The translations under genes were made by a program, and so were the position numbers. The notes below the pieces were generated by a model that saw only the letters and a program-made list of their open reading frames with translations, ran no database searches and had not been told where the DNA came from. 64,000 bases of DNA from Mesorhizobium sp. L-8-3 (GTDB lineage: Bacteria; Pseudomonadota; Alphaproteobacteria; Rhizobiales; Rhizobiaceae). Each line of letters opens with the position of its first letter. The stretch's first letter is position 1. Positions 44,559 to 53,490 of the stretch are shown one piece after another. The stretch covers positions 3,287,501-3,351,500 of the forward strand of contig NZ_AP023262.1 in assembly GCF_016756615.1 (NCBI RefSeq), written 5' to 3'.

Positions 44559-47500
44559 ATGGCGAACAATATTCAAGGCACTCCCGGTGACGACGTCTTG
44601 GTCGGCACTTCGGCAGATGACGTGATCCTTGGCCTCCAAGGCGAGGATGTCATCTCCGGCGGTGAGGGCAACGACACGCTCGACGGAGGCTCCGGCACCG
44701 ATGACGACGACAATGATCTGTACGACATTCTCGACTACATGCAGGACGGCGGCTCGCAGGGGGTTGTCGTCGATCTGGCCGCCGGAACCGCGACCGACAG
44801 CTATGGCGACACCGATACGATCACCGAATTCGAAGGCGTGGTCGACACGAACCTCGCCGACACGATCATCGGATCCGACAACGACGAGAGTTACTTCGTA
44901 AATGGCGGCGCCGACGTCATTGATGGTGCCGGAGGGTTCGACGAACTGAACTATCACCTTGCCGATCAATATGGCGGCAACGCCGTCGGCATCGTCGTGA
45001 CCTTCAACAACGACATGTCCGGAATTGGCGGCGGTACGGTTGTCGACCCGTTTGGCGATACCGACACCTTCGCAAATATCGAGGCAATTCGCGGCACGCG
45101 ATACGCAGACACCATGACAGGCGGGCTGGGAGACCAGAGGTTCCGCGGGTTGGACGGCGCCGATGTAATCGACGGCGGCAGCGACTACGATACGGTGGAC
45201 TATCGGCGCGACGCGAATTACGGCGGCCTCAACGGTATCGACGCCGATCTGGAGGACGTCGACGGCGAGGGCTTCGGCCGTATCCTGGACGGGTTCGGAG
45301 CGGAGGACCGCGTCAGGAACGTCGAGCAGATCCGCGGCTCGGAATTCGGCGACGCGATTCGCGGCGATGCCGGGGCGAATGATTTTCGCGGCGAGGGCGG
45401 AAACGATCTCCTCGATGGTCGGGATGGTGACGATCTTCTCCGAGGCGGCGCAGGCGACGACATTCTTGCAGGCGGTGGCGGGTTCGACTTCATCGCCGGC
45501 GGTGAAGGCATGGATGTGCTGGTGCTGCAGGGCAGCAGCACCGACTATTCGATCACGTCCAATGGTGACGGGACCTACACGGTCACGGACCATGGCGGCA
45601 ATGGCGACGATCAGGATGTCGTCTCGGAGATCGAACTCGTCGAATTCAGCAACGGTTCGATCGCGTTCGGCCTGCTTGCGGGCATTGAAGGCCTGCACGG
45701 CACCGAAGCCGACGACAACCCGCTGACCGGAACGGCCAATGCCGATGCCCTGTTCGGCCATGCCGGCAATGACGCGATCTACGGCATGGAGGACGAGGAT
45801 GTCATCGCCGGCGGCGCGGGCGACGATATCATAGACGGAGGCTCGGGCACCAGCGATGACGAGAATGGCGTCTACGATGCCGTCGACTATATGCAGGATG
45901 CTGCCGAAGGGGGCACTCAGGGCGTCGTGGTCAATCTCGCGACCGGGGTGGCGACCGATCCCTTCGGCGACACCGATACGCTGATCGAGATCGAGCGGGT
46001 CTTTGGCACGAACTTCGCAGATTCGATCACAGGTTCCGACCAGGACGAGCTCTTCGACCCCCATGGCGGTGCTGACACCATCGATGGCGGCGACGGCTGG
46101 GACGAGGTGACCTACCATCACTCGCAATGGCATGGCGGGACCGGCGGCATCACGGTGACCTTCGACGACGGCACTGCCAATACCACCGACGGGTCGATCG
46201 TGGACCCGTATGGCGACGTCGACCACTTCACCAATATCGAAGCGGTGCGCGGCACGAACCAGGTCGATGTGATGACCGGCGGGCTTGGCACGCAGAGGTT
46301 CCGTGCCCTGGCCGGCGCCGACGTGCTCGACGGCGGCGCCGACGTCGACATGCTCGATTACAGGCGTGATATCAACACGGGCGGGGAAGAGGGAATCGAC
46401 GCGGATCTCGAGGACATCGACGCCGAAGGCTATGCCCGCATCAAGGACGGTTTCGGCGACTATGACCGTGTGAGGAACATCGAGCAGATCAGGGGCACCG
46501 GGTTCGACGATGCGATCCGGGGTGACGGCATAGACAATCTCCTGCAGGGCGAAGGGGGAGCCGATTTCCTCAGCGGCCGTCATGGCGACGACGTGCTCCA
46601 CGGCGGCCTCGGCGACGATGTGCTGGTGGGGGGATCAGGTGCGGATGTGCTGGATGGCGGCGCAGGTGCTGACATTGCGGATTATGCCGGCTCGAATTCC
46701 GCCGTGACCGTCAACCTGACGACCGGATCCGGGGTTGGCGGGGATGCGGCTGGAGACACGCTCATTGCCATCGAACAGGTCGTCGGCTCCGCCTTTGATG
46801 ACACGCTGGCGGGCGATGGTGCCGCAAATGTGCTCGATGGATCCGGCGGCAACGATTTGCTGAACGGCGGGGCTGGCATCGACCAGATGTCCGGCGGCCT
46901 CGGCGACGACCGCTTTTATGTCGACAGCGCGAGCGACAGGGTGTTCGAGGCATCCGGACAGGGCAACGACGCCGTCTACGCCTGGGTGAACTATACCCTG
47001 GCCGCCGGCCAGCATGTGGAGACGCTCGCGACGGCCTCTCTTGCCGGCACCGGCACGATCAATCTCGCCGGCAACGAGCGTTCGCAGCGTGTCATCGGCA
47101 ACAACGGCAACAACAGCCTCTACGGCAATGCCGGCAACGACCAGCTCTACGGCTATGGCGGCAACGATTTGCTGAACGGCGGGGCTGGCATCGACCAGAT
47201 GTCCGGCGGCCTCGGCGACGACCGCTTTTATGTCGACAGCGCGAGCGACAGGGTGTTCGAGGCATCCGGACAGGGCAACGACGCCGTCTACGCCTGGGTG
47301 AACTATACCCTGGCCGCCGGCCAGCATGTGGAGACGCTCGCGACGGCCTCTCTTGCCGGCACCGGCACGATCAATCTCGCCGGCAACGAGCGTTCGCAGC
47401 GTGTCATCGGCAACAACGGCAACAACAGCCTCTACGGCAATGCCGGCAACGACCAGCTCTACGGCTATGGCGGCAACGATTTGCTGAACGGCGGGGCTGG

Positions 47501-48476
47501 CATCGACCAGATGTCCGGCGGCCTCGGCGACGACCGCTTTTATGTCGACAGCGCGAGCGACAGGGTGTTCGAGGCATCCGGACAGGGCAACGACGCCGTC
47601 TACGCCTGGGTGAACTATACCCTGGCCGCCGGCCAGCATGTGGAGACGCTCGCGACGGCCTCTCTTGCCGGCACCGGCACGATCAATCTCGCCGGCAACG
47701 AGCGTTCGCAGCGTGTCATCGGCAACAACGGCAACAACAGCCTCTACGGCAATGCCGGCAACGACCAGCTCTACGGCTATGGCGGCAACGATTTGCTGAA
47801 CGGCGGGGCTGGCGTCGACCAGATGTCCGGCGGCCTCGGCGACGACCGCTTTTATGTCGACAGCGCGAGCGACAGGGTGTTCGAGGCATCCGGACAGGGC
47901 AACGACGCCGTCTACGCCTGGGTGAGCTATACCCTGGCCGCCGGCCAGCATGTGGAGACGCTCGCGACGACCTCTCTTGCCGGCACCGGCACGATCGATC
48001 TCGCCGGCAACGAGCGTTCGCAGCGTGTCATCGGCAACAACGGCAACAACAGCCTCTACGGCAATGCCGGCAACGATCAGCTCTACGGCTATGGCGGCAA
48101 CGACACCCTGGTCGGCGGCACGGGCAACGACACGCTGACCGGTGGGGCGGGCAACGACTATTTCGTCTTCAACACCGCGCTCACCGCTGCGCCCAATGTC
48201 GACCGGATCACCGACTTCAACATTGCCGCCGACACGATCCGTCTGGACAATGCGGTGATGCCGGGGCTGGGCTCCGGAACCGGCACGCTTGCTGCAGGCA
48301 AGTTCTGGAAAAGCACCAGCGGGCTCGCGCATGACGCGGATGACCGCATCATCTATGAGACCGACACCGGCAGGTTGTTCTACGACAGCAACGGGAGTGC
48401 TGCGGGAGGCTCCGTCCACTTCGCCACGCTCGCGCCGAACCTTGGCCTAACGCATGCGGATTTCCAGGTGATTTGA
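44559..48476 (+). CDS. RTX (hemolysin-type calcium-binding) secreted protein with long internal repeats
   Basis: The start at 44559 has GGGGAAG upstream. The 1305-residue product is acidic and full of 'GGxGxDxLxGG' nonapeptides that bind calcium in a beta-roll, from 'GTPGDDVLVGTSADDVILG' onward. No N-terminal signal peptide; the C-terminal 'FVFNTALTAAPNVDRITDFN' to 'FATLAPNLGLTHADFQVI' is the usual type I secretion end. Residues about 1-320 and 385-705 are two diverged copies of one module. Residues about 763-1178 are four 104-residue copies, nearly identical. No protease or lipase domain is seen, so an adhesin or surface-layer role is more likely than a toxin. No type I secretion genes are in the window. 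Confidence 0.9.
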   Translation: MANNIQGTPGDDVLVGTSADDVILGLQGEDVISGGEGNDTLDGGSGTDDDDNDLYDILDYMQDGGSQGVVVDLAAGTATDSYGDTDTITEFEGVVDTNLADTIIGSDNDESYFVNGGADVIDGAGGFDELNYHLADQYGGNAVGIVVTFNNDMSGIGGGTVVDPFGDTDTFANIEAIRGTRYADTMTGGLGDQRFRGLDGADVIDGGSDYDTVDYRRDANYGGLNGIDADLEDVDGEGFGRILDGFGAEDRVRNVEQIRGSEFGDAIRGDAGANDFRGEGGNDLLDGRDGDDLLRGGAGDDILAGGGGFDFIAGGEGMDVLVLQGSSTDYSITSNGDGTYTVTDHGGNGDDQDVVSEIELVEFSNGSIAFGLLAGIEGLHGTEADDNPLTGTANADALFGHAGNDAIYGMEDEDVIAGGAGDDIIDGGSGTSDDENGVYDAVDYMQDAAEGGTQGVVVNLATGVATDPFGDTDTLIEIERVFGTNFADSITGSDQDELFDPHGGADTIDGGDGWDEVTYHHSQWHGGTGGITVTFDDGTANTTDGSIVDPYGDVDHFTNIEAVRGTNQVDVMTGGLGTQRFRALAGADVLDGGADVDMLDYRRDINTGGEEGIDADLEDIDAEGYARIKDGFGDYDRVRNIEQIRGTGFDDAIRGDGIDNLLQGEGGADFLSGRHGDDVLHGGLGDDVLVGGSGADVLDGGAGADIADYAGSNSAVTVNLTTGSGVGGDAAGDTLIAIEQVVGSAFDDTLAGDGAANVLDGSGGNDLLNGGAGIDQMSGGLGDDRFYVDSASDRVFEASGQGNDAVYAWVNYTLAAGQHVETLATASLAGTGTINLAGNERSQRVIGNNGNNSLYGNAGNDQLYGYGGNDLLNGGAGIDQMSGGLGDDRFYVDSASDRVFEASGQGNDAVYAWVNYTLAAGQHVETLATASLAGTGTINLAGNERSQRVIGNNGNNSLYGNAGNDQLYGYGGNDLLNGGAGIDQMSGGLGDDRFYVDSASDRVFEASGQGNDAVYAWVNYTLAAGQHVETLATASLAGTGTINLAGNERSQRVIGNNGNNSLYGNAGNDQLYGYGGNDLLNGGAGVDQMSGGLGDDRFYVDSASDRVFEASGQGNDAVYAWVSYTLAAGQHVETLATTSLAGTGTIDLAGNERSQRVIGNNGNNSLYGNAGNDQLYGYGGNDTLVGGTGNDTLTGGAGNDYFVFNTALTAAPNVDRITDFNIAADTIRLDNAVMPGLGSGTGTLAAGKFWKSTSGLAHDADDRIIYETDTGRLFYDSNGSAAGGSVHFATLAPNLGLTHADFQVI
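46845..48092 (+). repeat. Four tandem 312-bp repeats inside the RTX gene
   Basis: Units at 46845-47156, 47157-47468, 47469-47780 and 47781-48092. The first three look identical at DNA level in the compared parts. The fourth has a few changes (Ile to Val, Asn to Ser, Ala to Thr, Asn to Asp). Each encodes 104 residues containing 'NDLLNGGAGIDQMSGGLGDD' and 'GNERSQRVIGNNGNNSLYGN'. Silent sites are also conserved, so the copies arose recently or are homogenised. Copy number may vary between strains and be collapsed in short-read assemblies. Confidence 0.93.
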
Positions 48477-48531
48477 ACTTCCAAGTGATTTGAACTTCCA
48501 GGTGATCTGAACCCCCAGGTGACCTGAACCG
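48464..48531. repeat. Four tandem 17-bp repeats at the 3' end of the RTX gene
   Basis: Units CCAGGTGATTTGAACTT, CCAAGTGATTTGAACTT, CCAGGTGATCTGAACCC and CCAGGTGACCTGAACCG follow each other without gaps. The RTX stop codon TGA is inside the first unit. Divergence grows to the right. Confidence 0.85.
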
Positions 48532-48542
48532 GACAAGGCCGG

Positions 48543-48690
48543 CTACCGCAGCCGCAGGAACAAGAACCTTTCTGCCAATCGGAACAGATCCTTCTGGCTG
48601 CGGCAGTTCGTCTTGGCCAGGACGGACTTCATCTGTTGGCGCACGGTATCCATTCTGACCCCGCGCCGATTGCATTGCCGGCGCAAAGTC
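48543..48690 (-). pseudogene. C-terminal remnant of a LuxR-type HTH regulator
   Basis: The minus frame reads 'VRMDTVRQQMKSVLAKTNCR' and 'SQKDLFRLAERFLF', matching the recognition helix and end of LuxR-type domains ('TVR-QLK-IF-KT-'). The first helices of the domain and any N-terminal part are missing or out of frame. It lies between the RTX gene and the LysR gene on the minus strand. Confidence 0.6.
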
Positions 48691-48849
48691 TGCCAGCGTC
48701 TGCGCGTGATCGGACCGGGCCGCCGGCACACCGTTCACGACCAGAGAGGCGTCGCCTGTCGTCTTGATCTGGAGCTTCATATGCAGCTCCAGCAACCGTC
48801 AAAGAGCCTCTCTTGTGGTCAGTGGTTCACGCTGCTGCAGCGGTCCTTG

Positions 48850-49773
48850 TCACGATTTGTGAGGTTCTCCCCAAGCTCCCGAAAGTGTGGTCTCGTTCCC
48901 TACCAAACCGTGCAGCACTCGCAGGAAGGCGAGCGACCGCTGCGAAAGGGGGCGTTTCGGGCTGCTGACGAGGTTTAGAGGAAACAGCACTTCTTCCTGA
49001 AGTTCCAGCACGCGCGTTCCCTCTGGCGGCGCGCCAAGCACTGTGAAAGCGTCGAGCAGCGTCGCGCCTAGACCTTCCCTGACCAGCGCACAAGCCGTTA
49101 CCATCAGCCGCGCCCGGGAGCGATAGCGCGGCCTGAGCGACTTCTCCCCGAAGAGCCGGTCGATCATCTTTTGCTGGAAAGAGCGCTGATCGAAGCCGAC
49201 CAGGTCATGGGCGGCAAGTTCCTTGAGAGTTATCGTGCCTCGGCTGGCGAGAGGATGGCTCGCAGGAACGAGACAGATCAAAGGCGCTTCCGCCAATTTC
49301 CGGCATTCCACACGCGGATCATCCATATCGTAGATCGTCAGCGCGAAGTCACAGGTGCCCAGCTCGAGATGCGGCACGATTTCGTCGATGTGGAGCACGT
49401 CGAGGTCGAATTCGGCGCTGGCGTCGGTTTCCCTGATGCGTGCCAAGACTTTTGGCACCAGCGACAGACCGAGACCGGGCGAGGCTCCGATCCGGATCGA
49501 GGGATCCTCCGTCTCCGAGGTGCGTAGTCTTTCCTCGATGCGCTTCAGGAGCAAGTGAACCTGTTCCAGATCGCCAAGAAGGCTCCCGGCCTCCGGTGTC
49601 GGTATGAAGCCCGTCGAAGTGCGATTGAACAGATCGAATCCGATCTGCGACTCGGTATGCTTCAACATGCGGCTCACCGCCGCCGCCGAAACGTTCAGCA
49701 TCGAAGCTGCGCCCGATATGCTTCGAGCGAGCAGCACGGCCCTGACTACCTCAATTTGGCGCAGACTGATCAT
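48850..49773 (-). CDS. LysR-family transcriptional regulator
   Basis: The 307-residue product has an N-terminal winged HTH: 'LRQIEVVRAVLLARSISGAA' and 'LNVSAAAVSRMLKHTESQIG' then 'DLFNRTSTGFIPTPEAGSLL'. The effector domain follows with 'IRIGASPGLGLSLVPKVLAR'. It is divergent from the FAD oxidoreductase/TRAP operon, the classical LysR arrangement, and a perfect inverted repeat lies between the two. It likely activates that operon in response to the transported acid. No good Shine-Dalgarno site is seen before the ATG, but no better start exists. Confidence 0.93.
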   Translation of the reverse strand: MISLRQIEVVRAVLLARSISGAASMLNVSAAAVSRMLKHTESQIGFDLFNRTSTGFIPTPEAGSLLGDLEQVHLLLKRIEERLRTSETEDPSIRIGASPGLGLSLVPKVLARIRETDASAEFDLDVLHIDEIVPHLELGTCDFALTIYDMDDPRVECRKLAEAPLICLVPASHPLASRGTITLKELAAHDLVGFDQRSFQQKMIDRLFGEKSLRPRYRSRARLMVTACALVREGLGATLLDAFTVLGAPPEGTRVLELQEEVLFPLNLVSSPKRPLSQRSLAFLRVLHGLVGNETTLSGAWGEPHKS

Positions 49774-49776
49774 AGT

Positions 49777-49812
49777 TTAACATTAGGCTAATCCCATCTG
49801 CGTAAATGTTAA
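49777..49812. promoter_or_regulatory. Perfect inverted repeat, candidate LysR operator
   Basis: TTAACATT (49777-49784) and AATGTTAA (49805-49812) are exact inverted copies with a 20-nt spacer, located 3 bp upstream of the lysR start codon and 50 bp before the FAD gene's TTG. LysR proteins bind dyads with T-N11-A cores; the wide spacing could hold two half sites or overlap the lysR promoter for autoregulation. Confidence 0.55.
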
Positions 49813-49862
49813 TTGACTTCGCGCCGGCTGGCCAGTCTGTTCGGGACGTGGAGGAGAATTCG

Positions 49863-51200
49863 TTGAGCATCAGCTTGCACAGTCCGTTCGCGGCGATGAC
49901 CGAGCGCGCGCATGGCGATCGCGCTTCTGGCTACGATGTGGCGGTCGTGGGCGGCGGCATGGCGGGATGCGTTGCCGCGATCGCAGCAGCACGAGCCGGG
50001 TCGAAGGTGCTGATCATCGAGCAGAACGCGTTCTTCGGCGGCGCCGCGACAGCGGGCGTTGTTGGCCAGTTCGTTGGATGGTCCACTCGTTCCGGCCGAA
50101 AGGTCATTGCTGGTCTTGCTGAAGAGATCGTCGACAGACTGCAATCGATTGGTGGCTGCGGTCGGATCGAGGATTTCACCATGTCGACCGGACACAGCAT
50201 GAACCGGGTCCAGTTCGATCCCGAACTGCTTAAGATCACCTTGGACGAAATCGTCACCGAAGCCGGCGTCGATGTCCTGTTCAAAAGCGTTTTGACAGGA
50301 TGCGAAACTGCGGACGGGGCTGTGCAGAGCATCGTTGTCTGGTCGGCAGGCAAGATCCTCAGTATCCGCGCCACGGCGTTTGTCGATGCATCAGGCGATA
50401 TGGCACTGCTCAAGTCCTCCGGCGCCGCGTTCCTTGAACTCGGCGAAGGCGAAGCTTTGCAGCCCGCGACGATGATGTTCGCCATGGCGCCGATCGATTT
50501 TGAGAAGCTGGATGCCGTATCCGAAAAAGAACGAAAGTTGATCGTGAAGCGGGGTCTCGACGGCGGCGCGCTGCCGCGCGCCGCGCTGCATTACAGTCGC
50601 GCGCCCGGCACCAACGAGGCTTGGTTCAATATCTCGCGCGTGAATGTCGAGCCCGACGATCCGTTCTCACTCAGCAACGGTGAGATTGAAGGGCGCAGCC
50701 AGGTGATGCGGATCGCATCGTTCCTCAAAGCAAATCTGCCTGGCTGCGCAAATGCGCGATTGAGCTCCATGGCCCCTCAACTCGGCATCCGCGACACGAG
50801 GCGCGTCGAAGGAGACTACGTCATTACGGCCGATGACCTGCGTCAGGCGCGTGACTTTCCCGATGTGGTCGCCTGCGGTGCCTATCCGATCGACATCCAT
50901 CACGCCGGCAGTCCGGACCTTACCTTCGAGGAGTTCGGTCCAGATCATCACTACCGGATTCCGTTTCGCGCCTTGCTGCCGGCAAATCTTGCAAATGTGG
51001 CGGCCGCTGGTCGCGGAATCTCGGCCGATCACGACGCTTTTGCCGCTCTGCGCGTGATGCCGACGGCAATGGCCGTGGGGGAAGCCGCTGGTACCGCCGC
51101 GGCGATGGCAAGCACCCGCACGCAGGGCGTCATTAGGGCCATCGATGTCGGCGAGCTGCAGGAAACGCTGCACAGGCAAGGCGCATATTTGGGAACGTGA
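49863..51200 (+). CDS. FAD-dependent oxidoreductase (FAD_oxidored / succinate-dehydrogenase-like)
   Basis: The TTG at 49863 follows GGAGGAG and is preferred; an ATG at 49806 in the same frame lies inside the operator region. The 445-residue product has 'DVAVVGGGMAGCVAAIAAAR' at about residues 25-44, 'VLIIEQNAFFGGAATAGVVG', 'FVDASGDMALLKSSGAAF' and the closing 'VAAAGRGISADHDAFAALRV' with 'MAVGEAAGTAAAMA'. It resembles tricarballylate-dehydrogenase-like and other FAD enzymes next to carboxylate transporters. The next gene, a TRAP permease, overlaps its stop, so it probably makes the first oxidation of the imported substrate. Confidence 0.87.
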   Translation: MSISLHSPFAAMTERAHGDRASGYDVAVVGGGMAGCVAAIAAARAGSKVLIIEQNAFFGGAATAGVVGQFVGWSTRSGRKVIAGLAEEIVDRLQSIGGCGRIEDFTMSTGHSMNRVQFDPELLKITLDEIVTEAGVDVLFKSVLTGCETADGAVQSIVVWSAGKILSIRATAFVDASGDMALLKSSGAAFLELGEGEALQPATMMFAMAPIDFEKLDAVSEKERKLIVKRGLDGGALPRAALHYSRAPGTNEAWFNISRVNVEPDDPFSLSNGEIEGRSQVMRIASFLKANLPGCANARLSSMAPQLGIRDTRRVEGDYVITADDLRQARDFPDVVACGAYPIDIHHAGSPDLTFEEFGPDHHYRIPFRALLPANLANVAAAGRGISADHDAFAALRVMPTAMAVGEAAGTAAAMASTRTQGVIRAIDVGELQETLHRQGAYLGT

Positions 51201-52483
51201 AAATGGCGCTGACGGCCCTGTTTCTCACCTTTGCAATCTTCATGCTGGCCGGCGCACCGGTTGCGATCGCCATGGGGATTGCTTCGATGGTCTACATTAT
51301 GCTTTCAGACATCATGCCGACCGTCTTCATATTCTCGATGGTCGACAGCCTTGGCGGCATCTCGCTGCTTGCCATCCCGTTCTTCGTGCTCGCTGGCGAA
51401 ATCATGAATGTGGGCGGCGTGACTTCCCGGATCTTCGGCTTCGCCAACCTATTGGTCGGTCACATTCGCGGCGGTCTCGCGCACGTGAACATCGTTTCCA
51501 GCCTGTTCTTCGCCGGCATCTCGGGGTCGGCTGTCGCCGATACAGCCGGCCTCGGCCGCATCGAGATCAAGGCAATGGTGAATGCCGGCTACAGCCGTCC
51601 CTTCAGTGCCGCGGTGACGGCAGCCTCGAGCTGCATCGGTCCCATCATCCCTCCGTCGATCCTGATGGTCCTCTACGGCACCATGACCGACGTCTCTATC
51701 CCGGCGCTTTTCCTGGGCGGTATCATTCCAGGCATGATGCTTGGCCTCTTCATGATGGTCTATGTCTATATCGTCGCGAAGAAGGAGGGCGTCCCGCCTG
51801 CACAGCGCGCCTCCGTCCGGCAGATTGCCGTGAGCTTCCTGAAGAACTTCCCACCTCTGGCGACTCCCATCGTTATTCTCGCAGGGCTCGTCCTCGGCAT
51901 CGTGACGCCGACCGAAGCCGGTGTGGTCGCCGTCGTCTACGCGATTTTCGTCGCCACGCTCTACGGCGAGATGAGGTGGTCGACCTTCGGCGCCATGCTT
52001 GAAGAGAGCTTGATCACGACGACCCAGATCATGTTCATCCTGTCGATGTCTGCCCTGTTCGGCTGGCTGGTGACGACCGAGCGCATTCCGCAAGCGCTTG
52101 CCGCTTACTTTCAGGCAAGCGGCTATGGGCAGATAGCCTTCCTGGCCTCGGTCAACATTGTGCTGCTTGTTTTAGGCACGATCATGAGCCTGACGTCGAT
52201 CCTGGTGATCTTTACTCCGACGCTGATCGGCATGGCGCATCTGATGGGCGTCGACCCGGTGCATCTCGGCGTCGTCGTGGTCCTCAACCTGACCGTTGGG
52301 CTTATTACGCCGCCACTCGGGTGGTGCCTCTACATCGTGACGGAAATCGCCGAGATCCGCTTTATCGACGCGGCAAGGGCGATTGTGCCGTTCCTCATCC
52401 CGATCCTGGCGGTCCTGCTGCTGATCACATTCATACCCTCTCTCGTCTTGTGGCCCGCCGAGGTCCTGTTGGGACACAATTAA
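51197..52483 (+). CDS. TRAP transporter large permease (DctM type)
   Basis: The 428-residue membrane protein has 11-12 hydrophobic segments and DctM signatures: 'GGISLLAIPFFVLAGEIMNV', 'GSAVADTAGLGRIEIKAM', 'GYSRPFSAAVTAASSCIGPI', 'IPPSILMVLYG'. The GTG at 51197 overlaps the previous stop; the ATG at 51203 is an alternative. It is the ion-coupled transport subunit. The operon order is large permease, binding protein, small permease, less common than P-Q-M. Confidence 0.94.
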   Translation: MKMALTALFLTFAIFMLAGAPVAIAMGIASMVYIMLSDIMPTVFIFSMVDSLGGISLLAIPFFVLAGEIMNVGGVTSRIFGFANLLVGHIRGGLAHVNIVSSLFFAGISGSAVADTAGLGRIEIKAMVNAGYSRPFSAAVTAASSCIGPIIPPSILMVLYGTMTDVSIPALFLGGIIPGMMLGLFMMVYVYIVAKKEGVPPAQRASVRQIAVSFLKNFPPLATPIVILAGLVLGIVTPTEAGVVAVVYAIFVATLYGEMRWSTFGAMLEESLITTTQIMFILSMSALFGWLVTTERIPQALAAYFQASGYGQIAFLASVNIVLLVLGTIMSLTSILVIFTPTLIGMAHLMGVDPVHLGVVVVLNLTVGLITPPLGWCLYIVTEIAEIRFIDAARAIVPFLIPILAVLLLITFIPSLVLWPAEVLLGHN

Positions 52484-52496
52484 ACTGGAGGAAACC

Positions 52497-53483
52497 ATGC
52501 AAAACCATAACAGACTGGCACTCGCCATCACTGCGGTCATTGCAGTCACGGGCCCTGTTGTACTGCCGGCCTCGGCAGCGACCTTGAGGCTGGCATGCCC
52601 GTCGGCACCCGATAATCCGACCTGCCTGGCCGCAAGCCGCTTTGCCGAGGAAGCGAAAAGGAAATCGGATGGCTCGCTGGACATCCAGGTTTTTCCGTCG
52701 GGTCAACTCGGCAAGGGCAAGGAAGCGATCCAGCAGATGCAGGCCGGCATCATTGACCTGGTCGTCGAGGACATCAGCAACTACGCCAACTTCGCGCCAG
52801 ACTACAACGTGGTCTCCTGGGGTTTCGCGTTCCGTGACGAAGACCATTTCCTGGCTTTCCTGGACTCGCCGCTGCACGAGGAGATGGCGGGCAAACTCCG
52901 CGATCAGGGCATCGAGCTGGTAGCCGCCAACTGGCGCAAGCTTCCCCGCGTCGTGGTGTCGACCAAACCGGTCAAAGCGCCGGAAGATCTTGCCGGCCTC
53001 AAGTTCCGCGTGCCGCCGATCCCGTCCTACATCGAGACCTGGAAAACGCTAGGCGCCAATCCCACGCAAGTGCCGTGGAGCGACTCCTTCCAGGCCCTCA
53101 AGACTGGTGTGGTCGACGCGATGGAGGCACCGCTGGATTCGGTGGTGAGCCAGAAATTCCACCTGGCGGCGCCGCACGTCACGCTCACCAATCATGTCTT
53201 CGCTTCGATCGCCCTGACAATCAACAAGACGCGACATCAATCGCTTTCCGATGCCGAGCGGAAGGCCATCGACGAAGCGGCTGCCATCGCAGCCGACTAT
53301 TCGGCCGAGTTGGCCGCTGAAGCGCGCAACAGTGTGCGCGAACAGATCAAGGCTGACGGCGGCGAAATCATTGAGGTGGAAACGGCCCCGTTTGCGGCAA
53401 AGCTCGAGAAGGCCGCACATCAGCAGGAGGCGGACGGCCTTTGGAGCCAAGGACTCTACGATAGGATCGAGGCGATGAAATAG
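52497..53483 (+). CDS. TRAP transporter substrate-binding protein (DctP type)
   Basis: TGGAGGAAACC precedes the ATG. The 328-residue precursor has a signal peptide ('LALAITAVIAVTGPVVLPAS', cleavage after 'ASA'). The mature protein shows 'EEAKRKSDGSLDIQVFPSGQ', 'GKEAIQQMQAGIIDLVVEDI', 'AGLKFRVPPIPSYIETWKTL' containing the conserved Arg that binds a carboxylate, and 'DSFQALKTGVVDAMEAPLDS'. It captures the substrate in the periplasm for the two permease subunits. Confidence 0.94.
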   Translation: MQNHNRLALAITAVIAVTGPVVLPASAATLRLACPSAPDNPTCLAASRFAEEAKRKSDGSLDIQVFPSGQLGKGKEAIQQMQAGIIDLVVEDISNYANFAPDYNVVSWGFAFRDEDHFLAFLDSPLHEEMAGKLRDQGIELVAANWRKLPRVVVSTKPVKAPEDLAGLKFRVPPIPSYIETWKTLGANPTQVPWSDSFQALKTGVVDAMEAPLDSVVSQKFHLAAPHVTLTNHVFASIALTINKTRHQSLSDAERKAIDEAAAIAADYSAELAAEARNSVREQIKADGGEIIEVETAPFAAKLEKAAHQQEADGLWSQGLYDRIEAMK

Positions 53484-53490
53484 GCCGCCC

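Noticed and set aside
46845..48092. CRISPR-like array
   Set aside because: Repeat units are 312 bp, in frame and coding; no short repeats with unique spacers.
46635..48419. 594-codon minus-strand repeat-containing frame
   Set aside because: Antisense of the RTX repeats; its periodicity only mirrors the 312-bp units.
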